From Limenecus sp048360435 (GTDB taxonomy: Bacteria; Cyanobacteriota; Vampirovibrionia; Gastranaerophilales; Gastranaerophilaceae): 64,000 nt of DNA. Shown piece by piece: positions 35,814 through 43,893 of the stretch (position 1 is its first letter; every line of letters begins with the position of its first letter). The DNA is taken from positions 62,001-126,000 of the forward strand of contig DBGCOP010000010.1 in assembly GCA_048360435.1 (NCBI GenBank), written 5' to 3'. A program made the position numbers and the translations under genes. The notes under the pieces were generated by a model. It saw nothing but the letters and a program-made list of their open reading frames with translations, searched no databases and was not told where the DNA came from.

Positions 35814-36828
35814 TGTATTCGTCCTCAGCTGTGTCTCTGGTTATAACAATTTCACCCGCAGATTCCAATGCTCTGATGATGCCAACAATTTTTGTTTGTT
35901 TTTCCTGAACCTCTTTAGCTCTGACAGGCCCCATATATTCAAGTTCTTCTTTCAACATAGCCTGAGCACGTTCTGACATATTACTGTATATTTTTTCTTT
36001 GATTTCTTCACGAACACCTTTTAAAGAAATCGCAAGATCTTTCGTTTCAACTTCTCTGATAATTCTTTGAATAGCATTATCTTTAAGGTTAACAATATCC
36101 TCAAATACAAACATGAGTTCTCTTACACCTTCAGCAAGTTCAAGGTTCTTCATTTCCAAATATTCAAGAACATTTTTTTCGGTTGCACGGTCAGAACGGT
36201 TCAATATGTTAGCCAGAGCACCTACACCGCCTGCTTTAGAAAAGTCTTGAGCTACAACAGAAGAGAATTTGCCTTCCACTATTTTTTCTATTTCAGAAAT
36301 AATTTCAGGATTTGTAGAATTCATATCCGCAATTTTAAATGCAACCTGAGCTTGAACTTCAGCAGGAAGACTATTCAACACTTTAGCTGAACTTTCCGGC
36401 TTTAAATAAGCAAGAATTAATGCTATCAACTGTGGGTTTTCATTCTGAAAAGAAGTAGCAAGCTGCGAAGGGTCAGCATCATTAAAAAACTGAAAAGGAT
36501 TTGTAGTAAGCAGATTAACAAGCCTGCCAAGCATATTCTGGGCTTGTTCCGGACCGTATGCTTTTTCAAGAAGAGTTCTTGCATAACTTGTACCGCCTGA
36601 AGCCAGATAATCACTTGCTAAAAAAAGGGAATGAAATTCCTCCAAAACTTGATTTAAAATTTCAGTAGGAACTTTATTCAAGCTGGCAATATCAAATGTA
36701 ATCTGTTCCAGCATTTCGTCATCTTTAATATTTTTTAAAATCTCAGAAGCCGTGCTCGGACCAAGTGCTATCAGCAATGCAGCAACTTTTTGTCTCTGGG
36801 TCATAGCTTCATAAGTCAATTCTGCCAT
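35806..36828 (-). CDS. fliG: Flagellar motor switch protein FliG
   Basis: A 340-residue rotor protein that binds the MS ring through its N-domain and meets the stator through its C-domain. The N-terminal QRQKVAALLIALGPSTAS, the middle AYLKPESSAKVLNSLPAE with its EHPQ-like region, and the C-terminal charged helix (DIVNLKDNAIQRIIREVETKDL) follow the family. It lies 6 bases after fliF and overlaps fliH by 8 bases. Confidence 0.95.
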   Translation of the reverse strand: MAELTYEAMTQRQKVAALLIALGPSTASEILKNIKDDEMLEQITFDIASLNKVPTEILNQVLEEFHSLFLASDYLASGGTSYARTLLEKAYGPEQAQNMLGRLVNLLTTNPFQFFNDADPSQLATSFQNENPQLIALILAYLKPESSAKVLNSLPAEVQAQVAFKIADMNSTNPEIISEIEKIVEGKFSSVVAQDFSKAGGVGALANILNRSDRATEKNVLEYLEMKNLELAEGVRELMFVFEDIVNLKDNAIQRIIREVETKDLAISLKGVREEIKEKIYSNMSERAQAMLKEELEYMGPVRAKEVQEKQTKIVGIIRALESAGEIVITRDTAEDEYIE

Positions 36829-36834
36829 TTTTAA

Positions 36835-38415
36835 TTAGTCCTTAATATATGAAATAAGTATCTTAGCCGCCTCTGAAGGATCAGCCATTATTGTATCTGT
36901 CAAATCAGTTTTGAGCTTGTCAAGCTCAGGATTAAGTTTTGCTTCTATCTGAGGCAATGATTCAACTTCAAATTTTTCAATAAGATTATCTGTAATTTGC
37001 TGTTGTTGCTCTTGATAACCATCATCCCACTCATCATCTTTTGTTGTTTTACCAAATAAAGAACGGAATACAAACAAGGCAACAAGACCAAGAATCAAGA
37101 TAACCAGCATCGGGACAAGTTTGTTAACAACAATTTCTTGTGTTCTTTCCTGCTGAATTGCTTTAGCTTCATGATCTTCCATTGCTTTATTTTGATCATT
37201 AGCAGAAAATTCAAGGCTTGTTACATTAATCAGGTCGCCTCTGTCTAAATCAGCACCACTTGCAGAAACAATCAGTTTTTCCAGTTCTTCTTTTTCCTGT
37301 GTTGTCAAAATTTTGTTTACAGCAACTGCAATTGTCATTCTTTTAACAGAACCGGGAGCATAAACTATCTGTTTAACTTCTTTTGAAACAGCGTAGTTTG
37401 CAGCTGTTTTTTGTTTTTGATAATTAAGATTTTTATTTTGACCGGTTTGGGTATTCACAGGCGGAGGGTTATTTGAACCGGTCTGTGCACCGGTTTGATT
37501 CGGATATGGATTATCATAGTTTTCTGTTTCTGTTTGAGATGAAGTTAAAACACCTTGCTGAGTATCGCCTACCGGAGTATAACTTTCTATTGTTGAACGT
37601 GTAGAATTAAAGTCAATATCAGCACTAACCTGCACAGACGCATTATCAGAACCTACAATCTTATCAAGTACAGACTGAACTTTTTTTGCTGTTTGATTTT
37701 CAAAGTTTGTTTTGTAAGTTTCAATATCGTTTGAGTTTTTTTCTATTTCATCTGAAAGATTATTGCCTGATTGATCGGTTAAAAAGACTTTTTCAGGAGT
37801 TAGTCTCGGTATGGCATAAGCAACAAGATTCTTGATTGCCTTAACTTGACTTGTTTTTAATTTGTATCCCGGTTCAAGAATAAGCATAACAGAAGCAGTA
37901 GGAGCCTCGTCACGTTCCTGAAAAACGGAACGTTCCGGATCTGCTATTTGAACTCTCGCTTTTCTGACACCGCTCATTCTTTCAATTGATCGGGTCAATT
38001 CACCCTGATAAATTCTTTGTTTTGTAAGTTTGTTTTTAAAATCTGTCGATCCGAGCTGCATATCATCCAAAAGTTCGAATCCGGGAGAAGAATCCTGAAT
38101 CAAGTCATTTTCAGCAACGAAAATTCTCAATTCATCCTGCATCTCGGCAGGCACCATAACAGATTTTTTATCAGAGCTTAATTTAAAAGGATACCCGCTC
38201 TTTTTCAAGCTTTCAGAAACAGCCGCAGCATCCTGGGGTGATAAATCAGAATATAAAACAGACCAATTTGGTTCTAATGATTTCATTATAAAGAATGAAG
38301 CCACAACAAGAGTGATGGCACTCAAAACCACTATTCCGAACTTTTGACCCATTTCTAAGCCGTTCCACAGTTTTGTCAAGTCATCTATAAACAGCTTAAA
38401 ATAATTTGTCTCCAA
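36835..38415 (-). CDS. fliF: Flagellar MS-ring protein FliF
   Basis: A 526-residue protein with two membrane helices (about 30-47 and 434-452) that bracket a large periplasmic region. It shows the RBM signatures WSVLYSDLSPQDAAAV and RIYQGELTRSIERMSGVRKA and a variable Gln/Asn-rich linker (about 280-330). The C-terminal cytoplasmic tail should bind FliG. The start is a TTG at 38415 with GGGG five bases upstream; the next ATG (codon 22) would still precede the first helix. It is the first gene of the operon. Confidence 0.94.
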   Translation of the reverse strand: METNYFKLFIDDLTKLWNGLEMGQKFGIVVLSAITLVVASFFIMKSLEPNWSVLYSDLSPQDAAAVSESLKKSGYPFKLSSDKKSVMVPAEMQDELRIFVAENDLIQDSSPGFELLDDMQLGSTDFKNKLTKQRIYQGELTRSIERMSGVRKARVQIADPERSVFQERDEAPTASVMLILEPGYKLKTSQVKAIKNLVAYAIPRLTPEKVFLTDQSGNNLSDEIEKNSNDIETYKTNFENQTAKKVQSVLDKIVGSDNASVQVSADIDFNSTRSTIESYTPVGDTQQGVLTSSQTETENYDNPYPNQTGAQTGSNNPPPVNTQTGQNKNLNYQKQKTAANYAVSKEVKQIVYAPGSVKRMTIAVAVNKILTTQEKEELEKLIVSASGADLDRGDLINVTSLEFSANDQNKAMEDHEAKAIQQERTQEIVVNKLVPMLVILILGLVALFVFRSLFGKTTKDDEWDDGYQEQQQQITDNLIEKFEVESLPQIEAKLNPELDKLKTDLTDTIMADPSEAAKILISYIKD

Positions 38416-38476
38416 CTTTTCCCCTTTGTCTAAATTTTATTTTTACAAAATTTACTTACTATTTACCTATATTAAA

Positions 38477-38505
38477 AATATAGACTATTTCATATATCAA
38501 TTCAA
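38477..38505 (-). promoter_or_regulatory. Predicted promoter of the fliF operon
   Basis: On the minus strand, TTGAAT (38500-38505) and TATATT (38477-38482) are separated by 17 bases, giving a start near 38470 and a leader of about 55 bases. Confidence 0.5.
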
Positions 38506-38598
38506 ATATGTTAATTTACGTTAATTTCAGGGTCTTAGAAAAATTTTTGACAAAAATTTACATTTCTTAAAACCTCTCAAAACGCATGAAAACATGTG

Positions 38599-38645
38599 CC
38601 ATGACATGGTTTGCATGATACAAAAACGCCAAAACCATGTCATGG
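38599..38645. repeat. Large inverted repeat upstream of fliF
   Basis: CCATGACATGGTTT (38599-38612) is perfectly inverted as AAACCATGTCATGG (38632-38645) with a 19-base spacer. Each arm contains a near-palindrome CCATG-A/T-CATGG, so the site could be two operators for a dimeric protein or a single long hairpin. There is no T-run, so it is not a terminator. It lies between the divergent fliF promoter and the promoter of the small Cys-rich gene. Confidence 0.7.
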
Positions 38646-38736
38646 TCTGGCTTGCGGAACTCCAAAACCCTTGAAACAGTTGATATTCAGGCAATAGCCG
38701 TTTTGAAATATATCGTAACAATTCCTCATGATTGGC

Positions 38737-38764
38737 TTGTAAAAAGGATTTTTGTCTATATAAT
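38737..38764 (+). promoter_or_regulatory. Predicted promoter of the small Cys-rich gene
   Basis: TTGTAA (38737-38742) and a consensus TATAAT (38759-38764) are 16 bases apart. Transcription would start near 38771, leaving about 130 bases of leader before the GTG at 38901. Confidence 0.6.
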
Positions 38765-38900
38765 AGAAAAAAGAAGTCATTCATGCGCATGCCTGTTGGG
38801 TTTGCAAGGAATGATACATTAAATGACCTTAAAAAACAAAGATAGGAATGGGAACCTGTTTTTAAACGGTCAAGGGGAAATACTTCGGGAGGAAAATTCA

Positions 38901-39119
38901 GTGCTTAGAAGCAGAGACATGGGTAGATCTATTGCTGTAAGAAGATGGACAAATACAGCTTTAGAATGTTATAAAAGAGGATGTGTTTGCGAAGGTTGTT
39001 TTTATACAGACTTTTTTAACGGAACATCTCAAAAATGCCAGATGAAAGCATCCGTTCTTGAACTCGTCAGAGTTTTGGGCAAGCCTGATGTGGATATTCC
39101 GCAGGTTTTATCTGACTAA
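38901..39119 (+). CDS. Small Cys-rich protein (possible Zn site)
   Basis: About 72 residues. The core CYKRGCVCEGCFYTDFF followed by SQKCQMKASVLELVRVLGKP has five closely spaced cysteines (C-x4-C-x-C-x2-C, then another), which suggests a metal-binding knuckle followed by a helix that could contact DNA or protein. I chose the GTG at 38901 because GGGAGG lies eight bases upstream. An in-frame ATG at 38823 would add 26 residues but has no good ribosome binding site. I do not recognise a characterised family. It is followed by another small Cys-containing gene. Confidence 0.65.
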   Translation: MLRSRDMGRSIAVRRWTNTALECYKRGCVCEGCFYTDFFNGTSQKCQMKASVLELVRVLGKPDVDIPQVLSD

Positions 39120-39176
39120 AATAGTGGTATAATAGTTATCGTAGAGCATTTTATCGAAATTAAGGTGTAACACACT

Positions 39177-39362
39177 ATGTACGATAATCCTTCAACCAAA
39201 AATTTTGTCGGTGTAATGTTTACCTGCTGCAATGTATACGGCAGAGTTTATAAAAACAAAGAAGGCACAGCCTATGTCGGAAGATGCCCAAAATGTTTAA
39301 AGTCTATCCGCATGAAAATCGGCGAAGGCGGATGTAACGCAAGATTCTTCTATGCCGGTTAA
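39177..39362 (+). CDS. Small zinc-ribbon-like conserved protein
   Basis: A 61-residue protein beginning MYDNPSTKNFVGVMFTCCNV. The layout is FVGVMFTCCNVYGRVYKN, then a TAYVGRCPKCLKSIRMKIG segment with a Cys-x2-Cys, then an ARFF end. From memory this matches a widespread uncharacterised short family whose members end in a similar RFF motif. The two Cys pairs probably bind zinc. A TATAAT at 39128-39133 could be its own promoter. Function is unknown. Confidence 0.75.
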   Translation: MYDNPSTKNFVGVMFTCCNVYGRVYKNKEGTAYVGRCPKCLKSIRMKIGEGGCNARFFYAG

Positions 39363-39442
39363 TTTTTATACATAATCAAAAAAGATTATTTACAAATGTC
39401 ATCATGGCTCCTATTATATTTATGAACGCAAAGGAGTTTATG

Positions 39443-40690
39443 ATGAAAGATATTAATAACTTAAGAAAAGAAAATGAACTTATAGATTTATTCTGCACAC
39501 TGGCGCAAATCCCTTCCCCCTCAGGAGAAGAAGAAAAAGTTTCTCAAAAAATTGTTGAAATATTAAACAATGCAGGTATAAATGCAAAACACGATGATTT
39601 TGGCAATGTCAGAGCAAAACTTCCTGCAACAGACAACAGCAAAAAGCCTATTGCCCTTTCAGCACATATGGATGTAGTGGGAGACAATTCAGCAGTAAAT
39701 ATAAAAATTTCAGAAGACGGAATGTTTATTGAAACTGACAAAAACAGACCTCTCGGTTCTGATGACAAAGTTGGTGTCTCTGCTGCGATGTATCTGGCAA
39801 TTTATCTCATCAAACATCCTGAAATTAAACATGGTGGTCTTGAACTCATTTTCACAAAAGACGAAGAACAAAATATGAGCGGCATACACAACGTAAAATT
39901 CAATGAAATTGACTCAGAATATGTGCTTGTGCTAGATGCTGACAAACTTGGACAAATTCAAATTTCAGGTGCAAGTTATACAAACGGAACCTTAACCGTT
40001 GAATCATTAAAAGGCGGTCATTCAGGAATAGACATAGGTGACAAAACAAGACTCAACGCTGTAAAACTCATTGGAGAATTAATAAACGAAATTCCTCAAG
40101 GCGAATACAAGCGTGATGATTACGGAACAGTAACTTCCATAAACATAGGGTGTGTAATAGGGGGTGGAGTTGAACCCACTATCCAAAAAATTGTCCAAAA
40201 AGGACAGGAACAAGACAGCTACATTGAATATGTAGCAAACAACTGTCTCACAAATATAATCAATACAAAAGCTATGGCGAAATATTCAATCAGAAGCTCA
40301 GAAGAAGCGAATGAAAACCAGTTAATCAATGATATCAAGGAGATTGTTAACAGGTTTAACGAAAAATATGTCGGACTTGCAAAAGCCGAGTTTGTTGCTA
40401 AATCAAAAATGAAAGCTTTTGAAAAGTCTGAAGATGAAACTATACAAAATATTTGCGTAAATGCCTGTGAAAATATCGGAATTAAAGGTGACGTTTCTTC
40501 ATTCCATGCCGGAGCAGAAACTCACATTTATGCACATGAAAAAAACAAACATGGAAAAACACTAAAACCTTATCTTCTCGGGGTTGCTGACATTTATAAT
40601 ATGCACTCAAGCAATGAGATGGTAAATATTGAATCATTCAAAAAGGGTTATGAATTCTTAAAAGAAAGCTTTTTGTTATTCAATAAATAA
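39443..40690 (+). CDS. M20 family peptidase, PepT-like
   Basis: A 415-residue metallopeptidase. The metal and catalytic residues are seen in LSAHMDVVGDN (His and Asp), GSDDKVGVSAAM (bridging Asp), TKDEEQNMSG (catalytic Glu-Glu), LVLDADKLGQI (Asp) and the late FHAGAETHIYA (His). The dimerisation domain lies between about 185 and 300. The pattern fits tripeptide aminopeptidase PepT or the PepT-like subgroup that releases N-terminal residues of short peptides in the cytoplasm. I chose the ATG at 39443; AAGGAG lies 6 bases upstream. The preceding ATG at 39440 is too close to it. Confidence 0.88.
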   Translation: MKDINNLRKENELIDLFCTLAQIPSPSGEEEKVSQKIVEILNNAGINAKHDDFGNVRAKLPATDNSKKPIALSAHMDVVGDNSAVNIKISEDGMFIETDKNRPLGSDDKVGVSAAMYLAIYLIKHPEIKHGGLELIFTKDEEQNMSGIHNVKFNEIDSEYVLVLDADKLGQIQISGASYTNGTLTVESLKGGHSGIDIGDKTRLNAVKLIGELINEIPQGEYKRDDYGTVTSINIGCVIGGGVEPTIQKIVQKGQEQDSYIEYVANNCLTNIINTKAMAKYSIRSSEEANENQLINDIKEIVNRFNEKYVGLAKAEFVAKSKMKAFEKSEDETIQNICVNACENIGIKGDVSSFHAGAETHIYAHEKNKHGKTLKPYLLGVADIYNMHSSNEMVNIESFKKGYEFLKESFLLFNK

Positions 40691-40799
40691 TTCCGGTTTG
40701 TAAACATATGTAAACAAATAATAAAAAAAACTAAAGAAAAATTTAATTCACCCGATAGGAATAATATACAGTTCTTATTCAGATTAAGGGGTGCAATTG

Positions 40800-40955
40800 A
40801 TGATAAAAAAAACAGATAAAGCAATGAGCAATATAAGTGACGGAGTAGCATTTCTTTTAAGAGGGGCGAAGAAAAGAAGATCTATGGCAATTGCCAGTGC
40901 AAAGATGATTAATTCTGATATAGGTTTATCAGCAAAATTAGTTGCCTTAAAGTAA
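40800..40955 (+). CDS. 51-residue basic small protein
   Basis: A short ORF with an ATG at 40800 and AAGGGG eight bases upstream. The peptide is basic in the middle (LLRGAKKRRS) and otherwise helical and Ala/Ser-rich, with no membrane segment. It has its own intergenic region after the peptidase gene and is followed by hairpins, so it forms a compact unit. I recognise no family. Confidence 0.55.
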   Translation: MIKKTDKAMSNISDGVAFLLRGAKKRRSMAIASAKMINSDIGLSAKLVALK

Positions 40956-40993
40956 ACATTAACGAAAAGATTCCAAGAGCTGAAAAGCAGAAA

Positions 40994-41012
40994 GAAGTAA
41001 GGTTTTTACTTC
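40994..41012 (+). other. Small hairpin in the 3' region of the 51-aa gene
   Basis: GAAGTAA (40994-41000) and TTACTTC (41006-41012) form a perfect 7-bp stem with a five-base loop, upstream of the terminator hairpin at 41033. Its role is unknown. Confidence 0.4.
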
Positions 41013-41032
41013 AAGTCGCAACATTAAAACAG

Positions 41033-41075
41033 AGCTCCTTTTGCATTATTCCAGCGGCAAAGGAGCTTTCTCTTA
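41033..41075. terminator. Hairpin terminator between convergent genes
   Basis: AGCTCCTTTTGC (41033-41044) pairs with GCAAAGGAGCT (41057-41067) with one mismatch, followed by a T-rich tract on the plus strand. It separates the 51-aa gene from the ftsB-like gene. Confidence 0.7.
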
Positions 41076-41471
41076 TTATTTTTTATCTCTGACACGTTTT
41101 TTTTCGTGCTTTTTTGTCTTACTTTCCGCTTGAGGTGCTTGAGGCTTGTTTATAATAACAAGAACCTCATCTTCACCCGCCATTTTCAAATTATTTCTTG
41201 CAATTGCTTCAAGACTTTTCAGAGAGCTGAAATCTTCCAATTCTTCTTTCAATCTCTGATTTTCCAATTGTGCCTGTTGATTAAGAGCCTTCATTTTCTT
41301 TATTTTTCCGTGATAACTAATGCTTTTTGTAATATTGTTAAAAGCACTTATTCCGATTTGCACAAGACAAATCAACAAAACAATTGTCAAAAAAGAATAA
41401 TAAAAACGAATTTTGTTTTTACGCTGATTGTTCTTCTCCTGAGTTTTTTCAATCAAATCAGGTTTTTTCAC
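41076..41471 (-). CDS. FtsB/DivIC-like septum formation protein
   Basis: A 131-residue bitopic membrane protein. It has a basic N-terminus (KNNQRKNKIRF), one membrane segment (about 25-45), then a coiled coil (KIKKMKALNQQAQLENQRLKEELEDF) and the short conserved region SLEAIARNNLKMAGEDEVLVI. This is the FtsB/DivIC pattern; the partner in division is FtsL/FtsQ. It lies downstream of murG but has its own promoter in the spacer. The Lys-rich C-terminal tail (KTKKHEKKRVRDKK) is a local addition. Confidence 0.8.
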   Translation of the reverse strand: MKKPDLIEKTQEKNNQRKNKIRFYYSFLTIVLLICLVQIGISAFNNITKSISYHGKIKKMKALNQQAQLENQRLKEELEDFSSLKSLEAIARNNLKMAGEDEVLVIINKPQAPQAESKTKKHEKKRVRDKK

Positions 41472-41516
41472 TTAATAGCCCCTATAAGTCTATAAACTCT
41501 AATGCAATACCATGAT

Positions 41517-41560
41517 ATTATAGCCCCAACATGCACAGCTGGCAAGTTTGGGGCTATAAT
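41517..41560 (-). promoter_or_regulatory. Promoter embedded in a 13-bp inverted repeat
   Basis: On the minus strand, TTGCCA (41540-41545) and a consensus TATAAT (41517-41522) are 17 bases apart, serving the ftsB-like gene. The same stretch is a perfect 13-bp inverted repeat, ATTATAGCCCCAA (41517-41529) with TTGGGGCTATAAT (41548-41560). A protein binding the dyad would cover the promoter. A terminator is unlikely because there is no T-run in the minus direction. Confidence 0.65.
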
Positions 41561-41582
41561 GTTCGTTTTTAAATAATATTTT

Positions 41583-42710
41583 CTAAGATAATGCTTCTTT
41601 TATCTGTTTTATAATATTATCTGTTGCATTGTACTTAACAAGTTTTTTGGCATTGTTTTGGAGCTCAATCATTTTTTGGGTGTCATTGATTAATGACTCC
41701 AGCTTTTCCGTAAAGTGTTCAGGGGTACATTCTCTGTCATCAAGATAAATTGAGGCATTTTCAGCTTCCATTTCTTTTGCATTTTTTCTCTGATGATCAG
41801 CAGCTGCAAAAGGATAAGGCACCAGAATTGAAGCCAGACCTGACACACAAATTTCCGAAATGCTTAAAGAACCTGCTCTTGAAACAGCAATGTCAGAAGC
41901 TATCATAGGAAGATACATTTTTTTGAAATATGGTCTCACCATATAATATGAATTTTCAGTATAGTTAGGATAAACTTTTTTTAACTCTCTTATTGTCTCA
42001 TCATAATTTTTCAAACCTGTCTGATGAATTATCTGAATATCATATTTTTTGAACAAATTTTTCAAACTGTGAACAAGCACTGTGTTCAATTTTTTTGCGC
42101 CCTGAGAACCGCCCATTACAACAATAGTTAAACGGTCTTTCAAATGAAGAGCTTGCCTTGCATGATATCTGTCAATGTTCAAAAATTCTTCTCTTATGGG
42201 ATTGCCATTCACCTGTATATTTTTTGCTTTTATTGCTTCTTTAGAAATTTCAAAAGCCAAAGAAACTGATTTTGCAAAAGGAGCAACAAGTTTTGATACC
42301 ATGCCGGGAATTGCATCACATTCATGAATCACAAACGGAGTATTTGTAAGAATTGAAGCAAATAACATGGGAGCACTGACATATCCGCCTGTACCAAAAA
42401 CCAGACTCGGACGATATTTCATTATATAGCTTACAGATTTCATGGTTGCACAAAACAGTTGAAATCCCCATTTAAGAAAATCGAGTCCAAATCTTCTGGG
42501 CATACCGGAAATCTTTACATCTAAAAAATCAAAAACTTTGTCATCAGCTATTCTTTTCTCAAGATTGTCAGGATTGCCGACATAATAAATTTTTTCTGTA
42601 TCAGATTCTTTCTCGAGTGCTTTACCCACAGCAACTGCCGGATATATATGTCCGCCTGTGCCGCCTCCTGTAACAAAATATACTTTTTTCTTATTAATAT
42701 CCTCGGTCAT
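41583..42710 (-). CDS. murG: UDP-GlcNAc transferase MurG
   Basis: A 375-residue peripheral membrane glycosyltransferase (GT28) that converts lipid I to lipid II. It has the N-terminal VTGGGTGGHIYPAVA, VFGTGGYVSAPMLFAS, the signature VVMGGSQGAKKLN and the donor-binding SRAGSLSISEICVSG region with PYPFAAADHQRKNA. The length is slightly above average because of a Lys-rich C-terminus. It overlaps ftsW by 17 bases, so translation is coupled. Confidence 0.96.
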   Translation of the reverse strand: MTEDINKKKVYFVTGGGTGGHIYPAVAVGKALEKESDTEKIYYVGNPDNLEKRIADDKVFDFLDVKISGMPRRFGLDFLKWGFQLFCATMKSVSYIMKYRPSLVFGTGGYVSAPMLFASILTNTPFVIHECDAIPGMVSKLVAPFAKSVSLAFEISKEAIKAKNIQVNGNPIREEFLNIDRYHARQALHLKDRLTIVVMGGSQGAKKLNTVLVHSLKNLFKKYDIQIIHQTGLKNYDETIRELKKVYPNYTENSYYMVRPYFKKMYLPMIASDIAVSRAGSLSISEICVSGLASILVPYPFAAADHQRKNAKEMEAENASIYLDDRECTPEHFTEKLESLINDTQKMIELQNNAKKLVKYNATDNIIKQIKEALS

Positions 42711-43893
42711 AGTTTTTTATCCTCTTTATTCTTTTCTTAGAAATGTTTAATAATATTCCAACCATACACAATGAAACTATTAATGAAGTTCCGCCATAGC
42801 TTATAAATGGAAGCGGAACACCTGTTGCAGGAATAAGAGAGCTTGAAACACTCATATTAATAAACGCCTGCAAGCCTATTGAAAGGGTAATACCCACAGC
42901 CATGAGCTTTCCAAACATATCATTTGCTCTTGAAGAAATAATAATCCCCCTGTGAATGAATGTCCAGAATAAACCTATGACAAAGAAACAACCCAAAAAG
43001 CCGAGTTCTTCGGCAATTACCGCAAAAATAAAGTCTGTATGTCCTTCAGGAAGCCACGCCAGTTTTTGCTTTGAGTTTCCGTATCCTACCCCCCAGAATC
43101 CGCCTGCTGCAAAAGCAAGTAAAGACTGAATAATGTTATAACCTGCTCCGTACGGGTCAATATTAGGGTTAAGCCAAATTTGGATTCTTTGCATTTGATA
43201 ACCATGCAATAGTTTTTTTCCAAACAACATAAAAGTTCCTGCCATCATAGTTATAGCAGCACCTGCTGTTGCAAGCATGTACTTTATTGAACCGGAAACA
43301 CTAAGGTACATTACCATTGAGGTTAAAAGCAAAAGTATAACCATAGACAGGTTCGGCTGTTTATAAACAAGAAATATCATTATCAAAATTGGTACAAAAT
43401 ATCGCATAATTTTTGTAGAACTGAACAAATTTCCGTCTCTGTAAAATGCGTTGGATAAAAGCATTATCACAGCAAGCTTTGTCATTTCAGAAGGCTGAAA
43501 TTGAATTGGTCCGAGCATAATCCACCTTCTTGCGCCGTTAACAACAACACCCAGAGGCGTAAAATCAACAAGAACCAGCATAGCTATAACAAACCATGCA
43601 AAAGGCACCGCCCAATCCTTGAGTTTCTTATAATCCAATTTTATAAAATATTTCAAACCAAACAGTCCGACAATCAAATATGCAAACTGTTTCAAAGCAA
43701 AAGATGCAGGATTTTGACCTGCTTCCATAGACTTTGGAGCACCTGCACTAAAAATTGCCATCAAACCTATAACTACAAGAAAAGCCACTACAACCATCAA
43801 GGTTGTATCAGGAGGAGACAAAACCACATCGCTGTGTGGAGTTTGTACACGGTATTTTTCAGATCTATTAGCTCTATTTCTTTGATAAGGCAT
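42694..43893 (-). CDS. ftsW: Peptidoglycan glycosyltransferase FtsW (SEDS family)
   Basis: About 399 residues with some ten membrane helices. Typical segments are GARRWIMLGPIQFQPSE, HTDFIFAVIAEELG and the C-terminal PLPFISYGGTSLI. It polymerises lipid II at the septum with a class B penicillin-binding protein. The ATG at 43893 (MPYQRNRANR) overlaps the murD stop by 20 bases. Longer in-frame starts would lie further inside murD. Its place between murD and murG favours FtsW over RodA. Confidence 0.92.
   Translation of the reverse strand: MPYQRNRANRSEKYRVQTPHSDVVLSPPDTTLMVVVAFLVVIGLMAIFSAGAPKSMEAGQNPASFALKQFAYLIVGLFGLKYFIKLDYKKLKDWAVPFAWFVIAMLVLVDFTPLGVVVNGARRWIMLGPIQFQPSEMTKLAVIMLLSNAFYRDGNLFSSTKIMRYFVPILIMIFLVYKQPNLSMVILLLLTSMVMYLSVSGSIKYMLATAGAAITMMAGTFMLFGKKLLHGYQMQRIQIWLNPNIDPYGAGYNIIQSLLAFAAGGFWGVGYGNSKQKLAWLPEGHTDFIFAVIAEELGFLGCFFVIGLFWTFIHRGIIISSRANDMFGKLMAVGITLSIGLQAFINMSVSSSLIPATGVPLPFISYGGTSLIVSLCMVGILLNISKKRIKRIKNYDRGY

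Noticed and set aside
38527..38790. 87-residue minus-strand frame between fliF and the Cys-rich gene
   Set aside because: It runs through the inverted repeat and the plus-strand promoter, has no ribosome binding site and looks like chance coding.
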